Virus record (IMG/VR): IMGVR_UViG_3300010885_044795
Location: 1 to 52,692 of that record
DNA: 52,692 nt
Source: a virus
Strand: one strand, 5' to 3'
In this document: piece after piece, positions 36,851 to 43,717 of the stretch
Layout: each line of letters opens with the position of its first letter
Position numbering within the stretch: position 1 is the first letter of the stretch
The notes under the pieces: model-generated
Seen by the model: the letters and a program-made list of their open reading frames with translations, nothing else
What the model was told of the DNA's origin: nothing
The model's database searches: none
Translations under genes and position numbers: made by a program

Positions 36851-37720
36851 ATGTTTAACATATCAAACGTTAAAGTTTTACATCTTGAACCTACAAGCAA
36901 ATGTAATGCGGCATGTCCACAATGCGCACGTTATGCAGATGATGGAGTTACACTTAATCCTTATATTGAAATTCGTGATTTAACCCTTACCCAAATTATA
37001 GAAAAGTTAGATAGTAATTTTATCGCTCAATTAGATAAAATGTTTATGTGTGGAACATATGGCGATCCTGCTGCAAACAACGAAGCACTGTTAATATATG
37101 ATTGGTTTCGTCATATTAATCCAGTGATAACACTTGGAATGAATACTAATGGTAGTTTACGTAACCCACATTGGTGGTCGTTATTAGGTCAAAGATTGAA
37201 TAGACTAGAGGATTACTGTGTATTCAGTATAGATGGATTAGCGGATACTAATCACATCTATCGTCGCAATACTATCTGGTCTAAAATAATGAAGAATGCA
37301 CAATCATTTATTGAAGCTGGTGGACGTGCTCATTGGGATATGCTTGTGTTTAAACATAATGAACATCAGGTTGATGAATGCATGAGACTAGCGAAAGAAA
37401 TGGGGTTTACAGCATTTCGTGCAAAAGTAAGTAAGCGTTTTTCATATAAGCCTATTTCTGGACTAGAACCACCACAAATTTATAATCCACAGTTAAGTTA
37501 TGGTGCAGTAGATTGTCATGCTCTTAAAGAACGCAGCATCTATATGGATTATCGTGGAGAACTGTTACCATGTTGTTGGTTAGCAGCAGAAAAATATACT
37601 ATCCATGATTTTAATGATATAATAGATAACTGGACACCAACATGTGTTACTAACTGCACAGTAGTAAATGATAGTAGTAACTTTGGTAAACAGTGGTTCA
37701 GAGAAGAATATTTTGTATGA
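36851..37720 (+). CDS. Radical SAM protein with SPASM-like C-terminal cysteines
   Basis: 289 residues. The [4Fe-4S]/SAM motif is SKCNAACPQC (C18, C22, C25; CxxxCxxC), with MCGTYGDPAAN as the GGE-like element and NTNGSL strand following. Five further cysteines near the end (C222, C241, C242, C265, C269; GELLPCCW and CVTNC) resemble a SPASM/twitch domain holding an auxiliary cluster. SPASM enzymes usually modify peptides or proteins; some act on small molecules. The ATG follows the upstream stop directly. The TGA overlaps the next ATG (ATGA). No precursor peptide gene is obvious nearby. The substrate is unknown. Confidence 0.8.
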   Translation: MFNISNVKVLHLEPTSKCNAACPQCARYADDGVTLNPYIEIRDLTLTQIIEKLDSNFIAQLDKMFMCGTYGDPAANNEALLIYDWFRHINPVITLGMNTNGSLRNPHWWSLLGQRLNRLEDYCVFSIDGLADTNHIYRRNTIWSKIMKNAQSFIEAGGRAHWDMLVFKHNEHQVDECMRLAKEMGFTAFRAKVSKRFSYKPISGLEPPQIYNPQLSYGAVDCHALKERSIYMDYRGELLPCCWLAAEKYTIHDFNDIIDNWTPTCVTNCTVVNDSSNFGKQWFREEYFV

Positions 37721-38232
37721 CAAGTAAAAGCAAGAACAAAGGCAATAGTTGGGAACGTGATGTTGCCAAACACCTTACAGAATTATATGGCGAGTCTTTT
37801 ATACGTGTGCCAAACAGTGGTGCTTATATTGGTGGCGCTAATACAAAACGTAAGCAATTCTTACATGAAGGACAAGTTCGTTCATTCAAAGGCGATATCA
37901 TACCTGGCCAAAGTTTTCCAAAGTTTAACTGCGAATGTAAAAGTTATGCTGATTTTCCATTTCATCAATTGTTCAGCGGTGAGTGTAAGCAGCTTAATAT
38001 ATGGTTAGACCAATTGACAGAAGTTGCTGATGATACAGATTTTAATATTCTTATCATGAAGTTTAATCGCAAAGGCAAGTTTATTGCTATAGAATTTGAC
38101 CAATATTATGATGTTCCATTATTTGTAGAATATCATATGCTTTATCAGTATAAAGATGTTCGTTGGGCAATTATGGATTATGATCGTTTTTGGTCACTTA
38201 ATAAAGATTTTGTAGCACTTGCTTGTGCTTAA
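37717..38232 (+). CDS. PD-(D/E)XK family nuclease, resolvase-like
   Basis: 171 residues from the ATG at 37717, chosen because it overlaps the preceding TGA (ATGA) and starts a basic segment MTSKSKNKGNSWERDV. An in-frame ATG eight codons upstream is less likely. Motifs: GNSWERDV (E13), SFIRVPNSGAYIGG, FKGDIIP (D60) and NCECKSYADFPF (E73-x-K75). This E...D...ExK order is that of PD-(D/E)XK nucleases such as archaeal-type Holliday junction resolvases. A role in resolving recombination or packaging intermediates fits its place after gp46/gp47; restriction-like activity is an alternative. Confidence 0.7.
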   Translation: MTSKSKNKGNSWERDVAKHLTELYGESFIRVPNSGAYIGGANTKRKQFLHEGQVRSFKGDIIPGQSFPKFNCECKSYADFPFHQLFSGECKQLNIWLDQLTEVADDTDFNILIMKFNRKGKFIAIEFDQYYDVPLFVEYHMLYQYKDVRWAIMDYDRFWSLNKDFVALACA

Positions 38233-38238
38233 TAAATA
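38231..38238 (+). promoter_or_regulatory. T4-type late promoter candidate upstream of structured leader
   Basis: AATAAATA overlapping the nuclease stop codon, one mismatch from TATAAATA. Transcripts from here would carry the hairpin-rich segment 38247-38320 before the PP-loop gene. Confidence 0.45.
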
Positions 38239-38246
38239 ATTCTGTA

Positions 38247-38320
38247 ACGCCATTGGCGTCAGCAAAAAAACGACGCAAGGATAAAAGAATCCTTTATCAG
38301 GTTGATAACCAAGAGACGCC
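38247..38320 (+). ncRNA. Structured leader or small RNA with competing hairpins
   Basis: This segment holds several perfect stems: ACGCC/GGCGT (38247-38251 with 38255-38259, 3-base loop), AAGGAT/ATCCTT (38277-38282 with 38289-38294), and GGTT/AACC (38300-38303 with 38307-38310). GGCGTC at 38255-38260 could instead pair with GACGCC at 38315-38320, or its GCGTC part with GACGC at 38272-38276, so mutually exclusive folds exist. No open frame is present. It lies between a late-type promoter and the leaderless promoter of the next gene. It matches no riboswitch class I know. Confidence 0.4.
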
Positions 38321-38346
38321 GTGCTGTATGCAGTAATGCTAACAAA

Positions 38347-38375
38347 TTGACAATTTACTTGTAATAGGTTAAATT
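38347..38375 (+). promoter_or_regulatory. Sigma70-type leaderless promoter for the PP-loop/Tct operon
   Basis: TTGACA (38347-38352), 17-base spacer, TAAATT (38370-38375), then six bases to the ATG at 38382. Same geometry as the gp47 and gp46 promoters. No Shine-Dalgarno is seen. Confidence 0.65.
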
Positions 38376-38381
38376 TAATAG

Positions 38382-39503
38382 ATGTTAGATCCTGCAACAA
38401 TACCACACTTTGCACAGAATTTTGGTTTCTGGTTAGTTGATAACGAAATAGTTTTTAGTAAAGTTAAAAGCATATTACGTGCGCAAGAACGCAAAACACG
38501 TGACGTTCGTTATTATTTCTATGATCATATATTTGCAAGCTATGATTGGGCTATAGAACCACAGCAATCATTACAAGAACTTTATATTGCTCGTGCGAAA
38601 CAGTTACGTGAGAAATATGATTATCTTATATTGCTGTATAGTGGTGGCAGTGATAGCAGCAATGCGCTTAAAACATTCGTTAATCATGGCATTAAATTAG
38701 ATGAAGTTGCATATTGGTATACAAGTTACAACGAAGATACTAACATAACAAATCTTGAATTGCTATATGCTGCTAGTGGTATGTTAGAAAAAGTGCGTGA
38801 TGTTCATGGTATACCAGTACGCAAAATTGATGAACGACAATTTATAACTCGTTCTAATCTTAACAATGCTGATTGGGTGTTAGGCGCAGAACCGCTATTA
38901 GTTGCTGCTCAAATAAGCAAAGAACCTATGATATATGAAACAGTAGACTGGCGAAATATAGCAGAAAGCGGTAAACGTATTGGTATTATTCTTGGATTAG
39001 AAAAACCACGTATATTTTATGATAACGGTTGGCATGCGGCTTTTCTAGATGTTGCACATACATGGAATACAGAAAATCAACATATTTCACCTAAACATAT
39101 TACTCTCGAAAGTTTTTATACAAGTGGTGATGCTCCACTTATTACTATTAAACAAAGTCATGTGTTAAAAAATCATATCAGTAAAATGTATGATTTGGAT
39201 TATATAAAAACTCGGTTTGATTATACAAAGAACTTTAAACAAGATGAGTATATGAAACTTTGCAGAGACACTCTTTATCCTTACTGGGATGATAACACAT
39301 ATAGTTTAGGCAAAAGCATAAACAAACCGCCACTTACGCAAAAATATGAATGGTTGTGGAACAGCAACACAGATATAAGCAACAATTATTTGGATGGGTT
39401 GCGTTGGCTTAATAATATTGTTGATCCATATTGGTGCAATAGCGGTGATTTTTATAAAGGATTTGTGGGCGCATGGAGTCGAAGGTATAGTTTAGATGGT
39501 TGA
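38382..39503 (+). CDS. PP-loop ATP pyrophosphatase (asparagine-synthase-like)
   Basis: 373 residues. The adenylation motif YLILLYSGGSDSS (SGGSDSS at 87-93) is the PP-loop signature of N-type ATP pyrophosphatases (asparagine synthase C-domain, QueC, TilS, NAD synthase and relatives). These activate a substrate by adenylation for amidation, thiolation or ligation. The N-terminal ~80 residues precede the loop, and no glutaminase domain (Cys at position 2) is present, so it is not a complete asparagine synthetase. The C-terminal half is Tyr/Trp-rich and unassigned. It starts a four-gene operon with the Tct genes and a 2OG oxygenase and overlaps tctA by eight bases. The substrate is unknown. Confidence 0.7.
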   Translation: MLDPATIPHFAQNFGFWLVDNEIVFSKVKSILRAQERKTRDVRYYFYDHIFASYDWAIEPQQSLQELYIARAKQLREKYDYLILLYSGGSDSSNALKTFVNHGIKLDEVAYWYTSYNEDTNITNLELLYAASGMLEKVRDVHGIPVRKIDERQFITRSNLNNADWVLGAEPLLVAAQISKEPMIYETVDWRNIAESGKRIGIILGLEKPRIFYDNGWHAAFLDVAHTWNTENQHISPKHITLESFYTSGDAPLITIKQSHVLKNHISKMYDLDYIKTRFDYTKNFKQDEYMKLCRDTLYPYWDDNTYSLGKSINKPPLTQKYEWLWNSNTDISNNYLDGLRWLNNIVDPYWCNSGDFYKGFVGAWSRRYSLDG

Positions 39504-40803
39504 ACTGCTTGTGTTTTGTTTAGTTGGATGCGCATATGGGTTAGTAATTGGGTTACTACCAGGTGCTAGTATGAGTGTAGGTATGGTATTGGCTTATCCA
39601 TTGCTTATGAAATGTGCGCCGCATGATGTAATTGCTTTTTATATAAGCATGGCAACAAGTGTTCAATACTTTGGTGGTGCAAGTGCTACGCTACTTGGCA
39701 TACCAACAGAACTTACTTGTTTGCCAAGTGTCAAAGAAGGTTACGGATTAGTCAACCGTGGTAAAGTAAGCGAGGCATTAAGCAGCGGTGTTTTAAGTAG
39801 TTTTATAGGCAGTATGATTGCAATTGTGCTTACTCTTGCAATATTTTGGATAGGTAACAATTATAGTTTACTATTCAATTTTAAATTTCAACTTGCATTA
39901 TTGTTATTAACTTGTGCAATTACTGTTGCAAGTCATCGTAATATTATTACTGGAATAGCATTACTGGGTTCTGGTTACTTTCTTGGTATGGTTGGTGTGA
40001 ATCAAATAACAAGAAAACCATTTATGACCTTTGATATTCCTCAACTTGTAGGCGGCATACCACTTATTGTTGTTTTAGTATTCTTATATGGTTTACCATT
40101 GCTATTATCAATAAACTATACTAAAACAACAATTAATATAAGGGAAAAACTTAAACTTCAAGTTGTTGTGCCACTGGTTACTATAATTCGAAGCAGTATA
40201 ATTGGTTTTGTCTGTGGTTTTATTCCTATGCTTGGTATTATATTGAGCAGTAATTTAAGTTATAGTTTAACCAAATTTTTGCATCGTAGCGATTATGATC
40301 ATGGTGGCGATGTGCGTGGACTAGCAAGTAGTGATGCTGGTCATAACGCTGGATTGGTTGCTAGTTTAGTTCCACTATTTTGTTTTGGTGTGCCTATCCT
40401 AACAAGTGAGTATATTCTTTATGATATTACTACTAATCGTGGGTTAACTTATAATTTAGAATGGTTACTGCACAATTACTGGTGGATATTTGGTATTTTT
40501 GCAGTAGCAAATATATTTGGGTTTATTACAAGTTGGCCACTTGCCATACATTTAGTAAAATTTATTATAAATTACATGAAACTTTTCAAAGTTTTTGGAA
40601 TATCACTTATGTTAATATCAGTGTTATTAATAGCAACAAATTTGAATCAGTTAGGTTTTTATGTTATATTAAGTTTAATATTCTTGCCTATTGGTTATGC
40701 ACTTCGGCGGATTGATATGCTGCCATTTATTCTTGGATTTCTTATATCACAACAGTTTGATTCAACTTTAAGAATCGTTTACAATTTACATTTTGGAGGA
40801 TAA
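39496..40803 (+). CDS. tctA: TctA-like membrane permease (tripartite tricarboxylate transporter large subunit)
   Basis: 435 residues, slightly short for TctA (about 500), with roughly ten or more hydrophobic segments. Both family signatures are present: the first-half LVIGLLPGASMSVGMVLAYP, then FGGASATLLGIPTEL and EGYGLVNRGKVSEAL; the second-half CGFIPMLGIILSSNLSYSL, then ASSDAGHNAGLVASLVPLF and CFGVPILTSEY. TctA forms the inner-membrane channel that imports tricarboxylates or other carboxylates with sodium or protons, using TctC capture. It starts eight bases inside the PP-loop gene and ends two bases before the TctC-like gene. No TctB small subunit is seen. It is a strong candidate for a host-derived auxiliary metabolic gene. 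Confidence 0.85.
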   Translation: MVELLVFCLVGCAYGLVIGLLPGASMSVGMVLAYPLLMKCAPHDVIAFYISMATSVQYFGGASATLLGIPTELTCLPSVKEGYGLVNRGKVSEALSSGVLSSFIGSMIAIVLTLAIFWIGNNYSLLFNFKFQLALLLLTCAITVASHRNIITGIALLGSGYFLGMVGVNQITRKPFMTFDIPQLVGGIPLIVVLVFLYGLPLLLSINYTKTTINIREKLKLQVVVPLVTIIRSSIIGFVCGFIPMLGIILSSNLSYSLTKFLHRSDYDHGGDVRGLASSDAGHNAGLVASLVPLFCFGVPILTSEYILYDITTNRGLTYNLEWLLHNYWWIFGIFAVANIFGFITSWPLAIHLVKFIINYMKLFKVFGISLMLISVLLIATNLNQLGFYVILSLIFLPIGYALRRIDMLPFILGFLISQQFDSTLRIVYNLHFGG

Positions 40804-40804
40804 C

Positions 40805-41668
40805 ATGATTCGTAAACTATTACCATTACTATTAAGTCTTGTAACATTGCCAGCTATGGCAATGGATATTACTGTAAGCGCACCGCCAGGTGGCAATGCA
40901 GGCAGAACAGCAAATGCTATGCTTGATGTGTTACACAGTAATAATATAAGTGGTGAAGTAAAATATAACACTACTTGCGCCGTTGTAAAGAATGATATTG
41001 AAAACAATAATGCAAGCATGGTTTACCTCAATACTGCATGGGGCTTGCTTGATCCTATTTGCAGTATAAACATTGACGGTAAAAAAGTAAAAATGATTGA
41101 CCAAATCTATTATTATACGCTTGGTCTGTGCTATCGCCGTGAACGAAGTGGTCTTGGATGGGATGATTTTACAAGTAATCGCAAGAAGAACATTGCTGTA
41201 AGCATTGTTGCCGAAGCACCAAGCAAGAAAATCTTTAATAAAATGAAACTTGTTGATAATATCAATTTAGTTGTAGTAGGCAATAGTGGTAAAACTCGTG
41301 AAGTTGTGTTAGGCAATGAGTTTGATTATACAATTGTTGACGCAGATTTTGTTGCCAAGAACAGTGATAAGGTAGATTGCTTGTTTATTGGTACAGATAA
41401 AGAGCAAACACTTAACGGTAATCATTTTGCTAGTTTACCAGAAGTAATGCGCAATCGGTTTAAAACTGAACCAGATGCTAGTCTACAAGATGTTTGGGCA
41501 GTAATTGGTGTAAATCTTACACCAGAACAAGAAGCAAATGTAAAAAAAGAACTAGCAATAATTGAAGGCAATACAAAGTGGCAAGAATTTATCCACGAAT
41601 TTGGCAAAGATAAAACTAATCTTACCGAAGATAGATTTACAAAGATCACTAAAACTTTAAAGGAATAA
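40805..41668 (+). CDS. tctC: TctC-like periplasmic solute-binding protein
   Basis: 287 residues from the ATG at 40805. This start is chosen over an in-frame ATG at 40793 because GGAGGA lies just upstream and a signal peptide follows directly (MIRKLLPLLLSLVTLPAMA, cleavage after AMA). The mature N-terminus DITVSAPPGGNAGRTANAML carries the PPGG substrate-loop motif of TctC (Bug family). Later segments (NLVVVGNSGKTREVVLGNEF, FDYTIVDADF) fit the two-lobed fold but are divergent. It would capture a carboxylate in the periplasm and deliver it to the TctA-like permease directly upstream. The ligand is not predictable. The stop is two bases before the next gene. Confidence 0.7.
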   Translation: MIRKLLPLLLSLVTLPAMAMDITVSAPPGGNAGRTANAMLDVLHSNNISGEVKYNTTCAVVKNDIENNNASMVYLNTAWGLLDPICSINIDGKKVKMIDQIYYYTLGLCYRRERSGLGWDDFTSNRKKNIAVSIVAEAPSKKIFNKMKLVDNINLVVVGNSGKTREVVLGNEFDYTIVDADFVAKNSDKVDCLFIGTDKEQTLNGNHFASLPEVMRNRFKTEPDASLQDVWAVIGVNLTPEQEANVKKELAIIEGNTKWQEFIHEFGKDKTNLTEDRFTKITKTLKE

Positions 41669-41670
41669 TA

Positions 41671-42204
41671 ATGTATTATCAAATTTTAGATCATTTACCA
41701 CAAGTTCCACAGCACTTTATTGATAAGATTATGAATAATATTGATAATCTTAACTTTGATGAATATATGAAAGGCAGACGAACACCTGTTGCTGGCAACA
41801 AAATGTTTCCACGCTCACCCGTGGAAGATGATCTTAAAGATTGGATAATCACCCATATTACGGATCGTGGGCACCTTATTGATGTGGCTGTAACAGACTA
41901 TGATAACAATAAGGTTGCCCTTCGACCACATACAGACAGAACTCGTGAGTATACACTTATGTATTTGTTAAAAACTGGCGGTGATGATCATAGAACTGTA
42001 TTTTATAAACCTAAAGATACTACAATTAATGTTGTAAGAAACATGGATTTTGATTACAATGAATTAAATGAAATTGACAGTATACATGTTCCACTGTATA
42101 CTTGGACTTTATTACATGCAGTAACAGTTCACAGCGTAGAAAACATACCTGGTATGCGTGTAGCGATACAAATTGGACTAGAAGAAAACTTTGTTGGCTT
42201 GTAA
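41671..42204 (+). CDS. Small 2OG-Fe(II) oxygenase-like protein
   Basis: 177 residues. Triad candidates are LRPHTDRTREYTLMYLL (H87-x-D89) and VHSVENIPGMRVAIQIGL (H154, with R163 placed for 2-oxoglutarate). The length and the HTDxxRxYTLMYLL pattern match short oxygenases common in marine T4-like phages. It is the last gene of the PP-loop/Tct operon, with AAGGA before the ATG. The substrate is unknown; it could modify the product of the PP-loop enzyme or a host envelope component (speculative). Confidence 0.7.
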   Translation: MYYQILDHLPQVPQHFIDKIMNNIDNLNFDEYMKGRRTPVAGNKMFPRSPVEDDLKDWIITHITDRGHLIDVAVTDYDNNKVALRPHTDRTREYTLMYLLKTGGDDHRTVFYKPKDTTINVVRNMDFDYNELNEIDSIHVPLYTWTLLHAVTVHSVENIPGMRVAIQIGLEENFVGL

Positions 42205-42219
42205 AAATTAATATATACT
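42191..42219 (+). promoter_or_regulatory. Promoter candidate for the structured RNA
   Basis: TTGTTG (42191-42196), 17-base spacer, TATACT (42214-42219) straddling the end of the oxygenase gene. The predicted start is near G42226. The spacer length equals that of the other sigma70-type promoters in the window; the -35 is weak. Confidence 0.45.
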
Positions 42220-42225
42220 ATAACT

Positions 42226-42649
42226 GGCTCATTCGGCATATAGGCTCATTGGCACCATAATCCCAAATAAGAAATATATTGAAGGTTGTCAGCACCCCGA
42301 CATTGCTGTATGGATAACGTTTGGCTGACGATAGGCTAAACGATGAGGCTCTGGGAAAAAGCAACCTCAACTACTATAAGTTCGTTAGCAAGGGTTTATA
42401 GTGGGTCCGTTGGTAAAAATCTACAGGAAGTGATGGGGTACAGGCTAACCGCCCCACTTGGTTTCAAGTTCCGTTTGCTAATGTCCTTATGATAGCTCAA
42501 ATGAAGCTGTTTGGATATGGATTTCCTGCTTAAGGAAATCTATGTCCAAAATCCAGTCTAAATGAAACTATTATTAATTCTCCTAGAGAAATGAAAGAAG
42601 AAAAGAAAGTGAAGGGACGACAGTCCCTGAACAGATGCCTACGGCATCT
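42226..42649 (+). ncRNA. Large structured noncoding RNA candidate, class unknown
   Basis: A gene-free stretch of about 440 bases with much more G+C than its surroundings (45 % and 52 % in two 60-base lines counted) and dense complementarity. Stems on the plus strand: 42286-42293/42324-42331 (8 bp), 42345-42348/42365-42368, 42373-42379/42396-42402 (7 bp), 42428-42431 plus 42435-42438 with 42452-42459, and a 16-bp hairpin 42511-42526/42534-42549 with a 7-base loop and two G-U pairs. TTAGCAA in the loop of the third stem (42385-42391) is perfectly complementary to TTGCTAA at 42475-42481, predicting a pseudoknot. GGCTCATT is repeated at the 5' end (42226, 42243). It is not tmRNA (no tRNA-like ends or tag), not RNase P, and I see no group I or II core. 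The 3' end is uncertain. Confidence 0.6.
42613..42649 (-). terminator. Tandem hairpins after the gp26-like operon
   Basis: Two perfect hairpins lie just beyond the minus-strand stop: 42633-42639/42643-42649 (7 bp, loop of 3) and 42613-42618/42623-42628 (6 bp, loop of 4). The second is followed on the minus strand by a pyrimidine-rich tract (TCACTTTCTTTTC). They sit between convergent genes and may also form the 3' end of the plus-strand RNA. Confidence 0.45.
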
Positions 42650-42879
42650 TAAAAGAAAGGCAAACCTGACTTCTTGGTAGTTTCTAAATTATCCTCAACG
42701 ATCTTGTTGATAAGATTTCTCTCATTAAGACTTAACTCATGTGCTTCGCTATAAGTTAATCCACCACGCATATACCAACAAAGTTTAAGTAAATTAGATT
42801 TTATAGCATTTACATCTTTTTCATATTTTGCCACTAACTCAAGAATTTCTTCGTGTTTAAGACTTAAGATAGTGGCTCG
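42649..42879 (-). CDS. -1 frame extension: tail-assembly chaperone T-like domain
   Basis: A 76-codon open frame overlapping the end of the gp26-like gene in its -1 frame. The sequence reads SLKHEEILELVAKYEKDV, then LLKLCWYMRGGLTYSEAHEL and ends TTKKSGLPFF. A GTG at 42834 could start a 61-residue version, but it has no ribosome site, and the conserved-looking helix extends upstream of it to the slippery site. Expression by -1 frameshifting would give a fusion of about 352 residues. The LSxxER pattern and position resemble the T domains of lambda gpGT-type chaperones. T4 gp51 lies next to gp26 and could be the counterpart (inference). Confidence 0.6.
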   Translation of the reverse strand, partial: RATILSLKHEEILELVAKYEKDVNAIKSNLLKLCWYMRGGLTYSEAHELSLNERNLINKIVEDNLETTKKSGLPFF

Positions 42880-43706
42880 AAAAAATTTGCATAATCAAAA
42901 GTAATGCTTACACTATATTCTGTATTACATTCTTCACATGATATTTTTGGTTTAGGTAGTGCAACCATATCTGCATATTGTTGAAGTTTTTCTTTAACTG
43001 CACGTATTACAGAATTGTTAGCATTCTCATAAAACTCCATAATATGTTGTGGATCAACTACTACTATGCCATCTTCTGTTGTAATGCTTACTGTGCTTAA
43101 AGCAATAATATTGTTATTGGCTTCAATAATTTTTTGTAAATGCACTTCAAATTGTGCTTTGCGTGTTTCACTATCAATATTTTCATCATTGATCACCTGT
43201 AGTAATCTTTGTTCTTCAAACTGCATGATATTATTTTTAGTGCTTTGCATATAATTCAATGGTTTAAATCTTATAGTCAATCCTTCTATGGCGAGAGTAT
43301 CATCATAGTTAGGACTGCGTAATGAAGTTAATAGCCCACTTATATTATATTGATTGCGGTTTTCTGCTTTACAATGTGGACATTCACTATCAATATCCAT
43401 ATTTTCGCCGTAAGTTGCAATACGAATAGCAATAAGAATAGCATCAACATCAATAGTTGGTGTAGCCCATGCATTTAAGATTTGTGGTATGCAGCTTTGC
43501 ATTACGCTTACTACACCTTGACCATTCATAAGTGCATCAGGGGTGCGAAGCAATATTTCATCTTTGGCTGTCATTGGCATTACGCCTAATTCATTGTTTG
43601 CTGGCATTTCAATAGTATTGGGTAACCAATATTTGCCATTGCTTGGTAGTTTTAAAAATACTGCTGGTTGGCGAAAATGCTTTGTTAATGGGTTGCTTGA
43701 CATCAT
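42864..43706 (-). CDS. gp26: gp26-like baseplate hub/tail-assembly protein
   Basis: 280 residues from the ATG at 43706; a TTG ten codons upstream has no ribosome site, and a second ATG follows at 43703. Family features: AVFLKLPSNGKYWLPNTIEM, then ELGVMPMTAKDEILLRTPDA, VMQSCIPQIL, IRIATYGENMDIDSECPHC. Two CxxC pairs (C109/C112 and C257/C260) suggest a zinc-binding unit. T4 gp26 is a baseplate hub assembly protein. Here the gene is divergent from the tape-measure gene and ends with a tandem slippery site, arguing for a chaperone role in tail-tube/tape-measure assembly. Confidence 0.78.
   Translation of the reverse strand: MMSSNPLTKHFRQPAVFLKLPSNGKYWLPNTIEMPANNELGVMPMTAKDEILLRTPDALMNGQGVVSVMQSCIPQILNAWATPTIDVDAILIAIRIATYGENMDIDSECPHCKAENRNQYNISGLLTSLRSPNYDDTLAIEGLTIRFKPLNYMQSTKNNIMQFEEQRLLQVINDENIDSETRKAQFEVHLQKIIEANNNIIALSTVSITTEDGIVVVDPQHIMEFYENANNSVIRAVKEKLQQYADMVALPKPKISCEECNTEYSVSITFDYANFFEPLS
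42879..42888 (-). promoter_or_regulatory. Tandem -1 frameshift slippery site
   Basis: The minus strand reads AAATTTTTTC in phase GC-A AAT TTT TTC. It contains two canonical X XXY YYZ heptamers, A AAT TTT and T TTT TTC. Slipping -1 on either leads into the same open frame of 76 codons. The zero-frame stop follows four codons later. Confidence 0.65.
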
Positions 43707-43717
43707 AATTTTGGTTC

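Noticed and set aside
37693-37716. Upstream ATG for the nuclease gene
   Set aside because: It overlaps the radical SAM gene by 28 bases and has no ribosome site. The ATGA overlap at 37717 is the usual coupled start.
38382-39503. Complete asparagine synthetase
   Set aside because: Only the PP-loop half is present; there is no N-terminal glutaminase domain with a Cys at position 2.
40793-40804. Upstream ATG for the TctC-like gene
   Set aside because: It would put the acidic MEDN ahead of the signal peptide and leave GGAGGA unused. The ATG at 40805 follows the ribosome site directly.
42343-42492. 49-codon plus-strand frame within the RNA candidate
   Set aside because: It uses codons such as AGG and TCG that are rare in neighbouring genes, lacks a clear ribosome site, and is threaded through the predicted stems.
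42205-42649. tmRNA, RNase P RNA or group I intron identity
   Set aside because: There is no tRNA-like acceptor or T-arm, no tag-like reading frame, no RNase P core and no recognisable group I core or interrupted gene.
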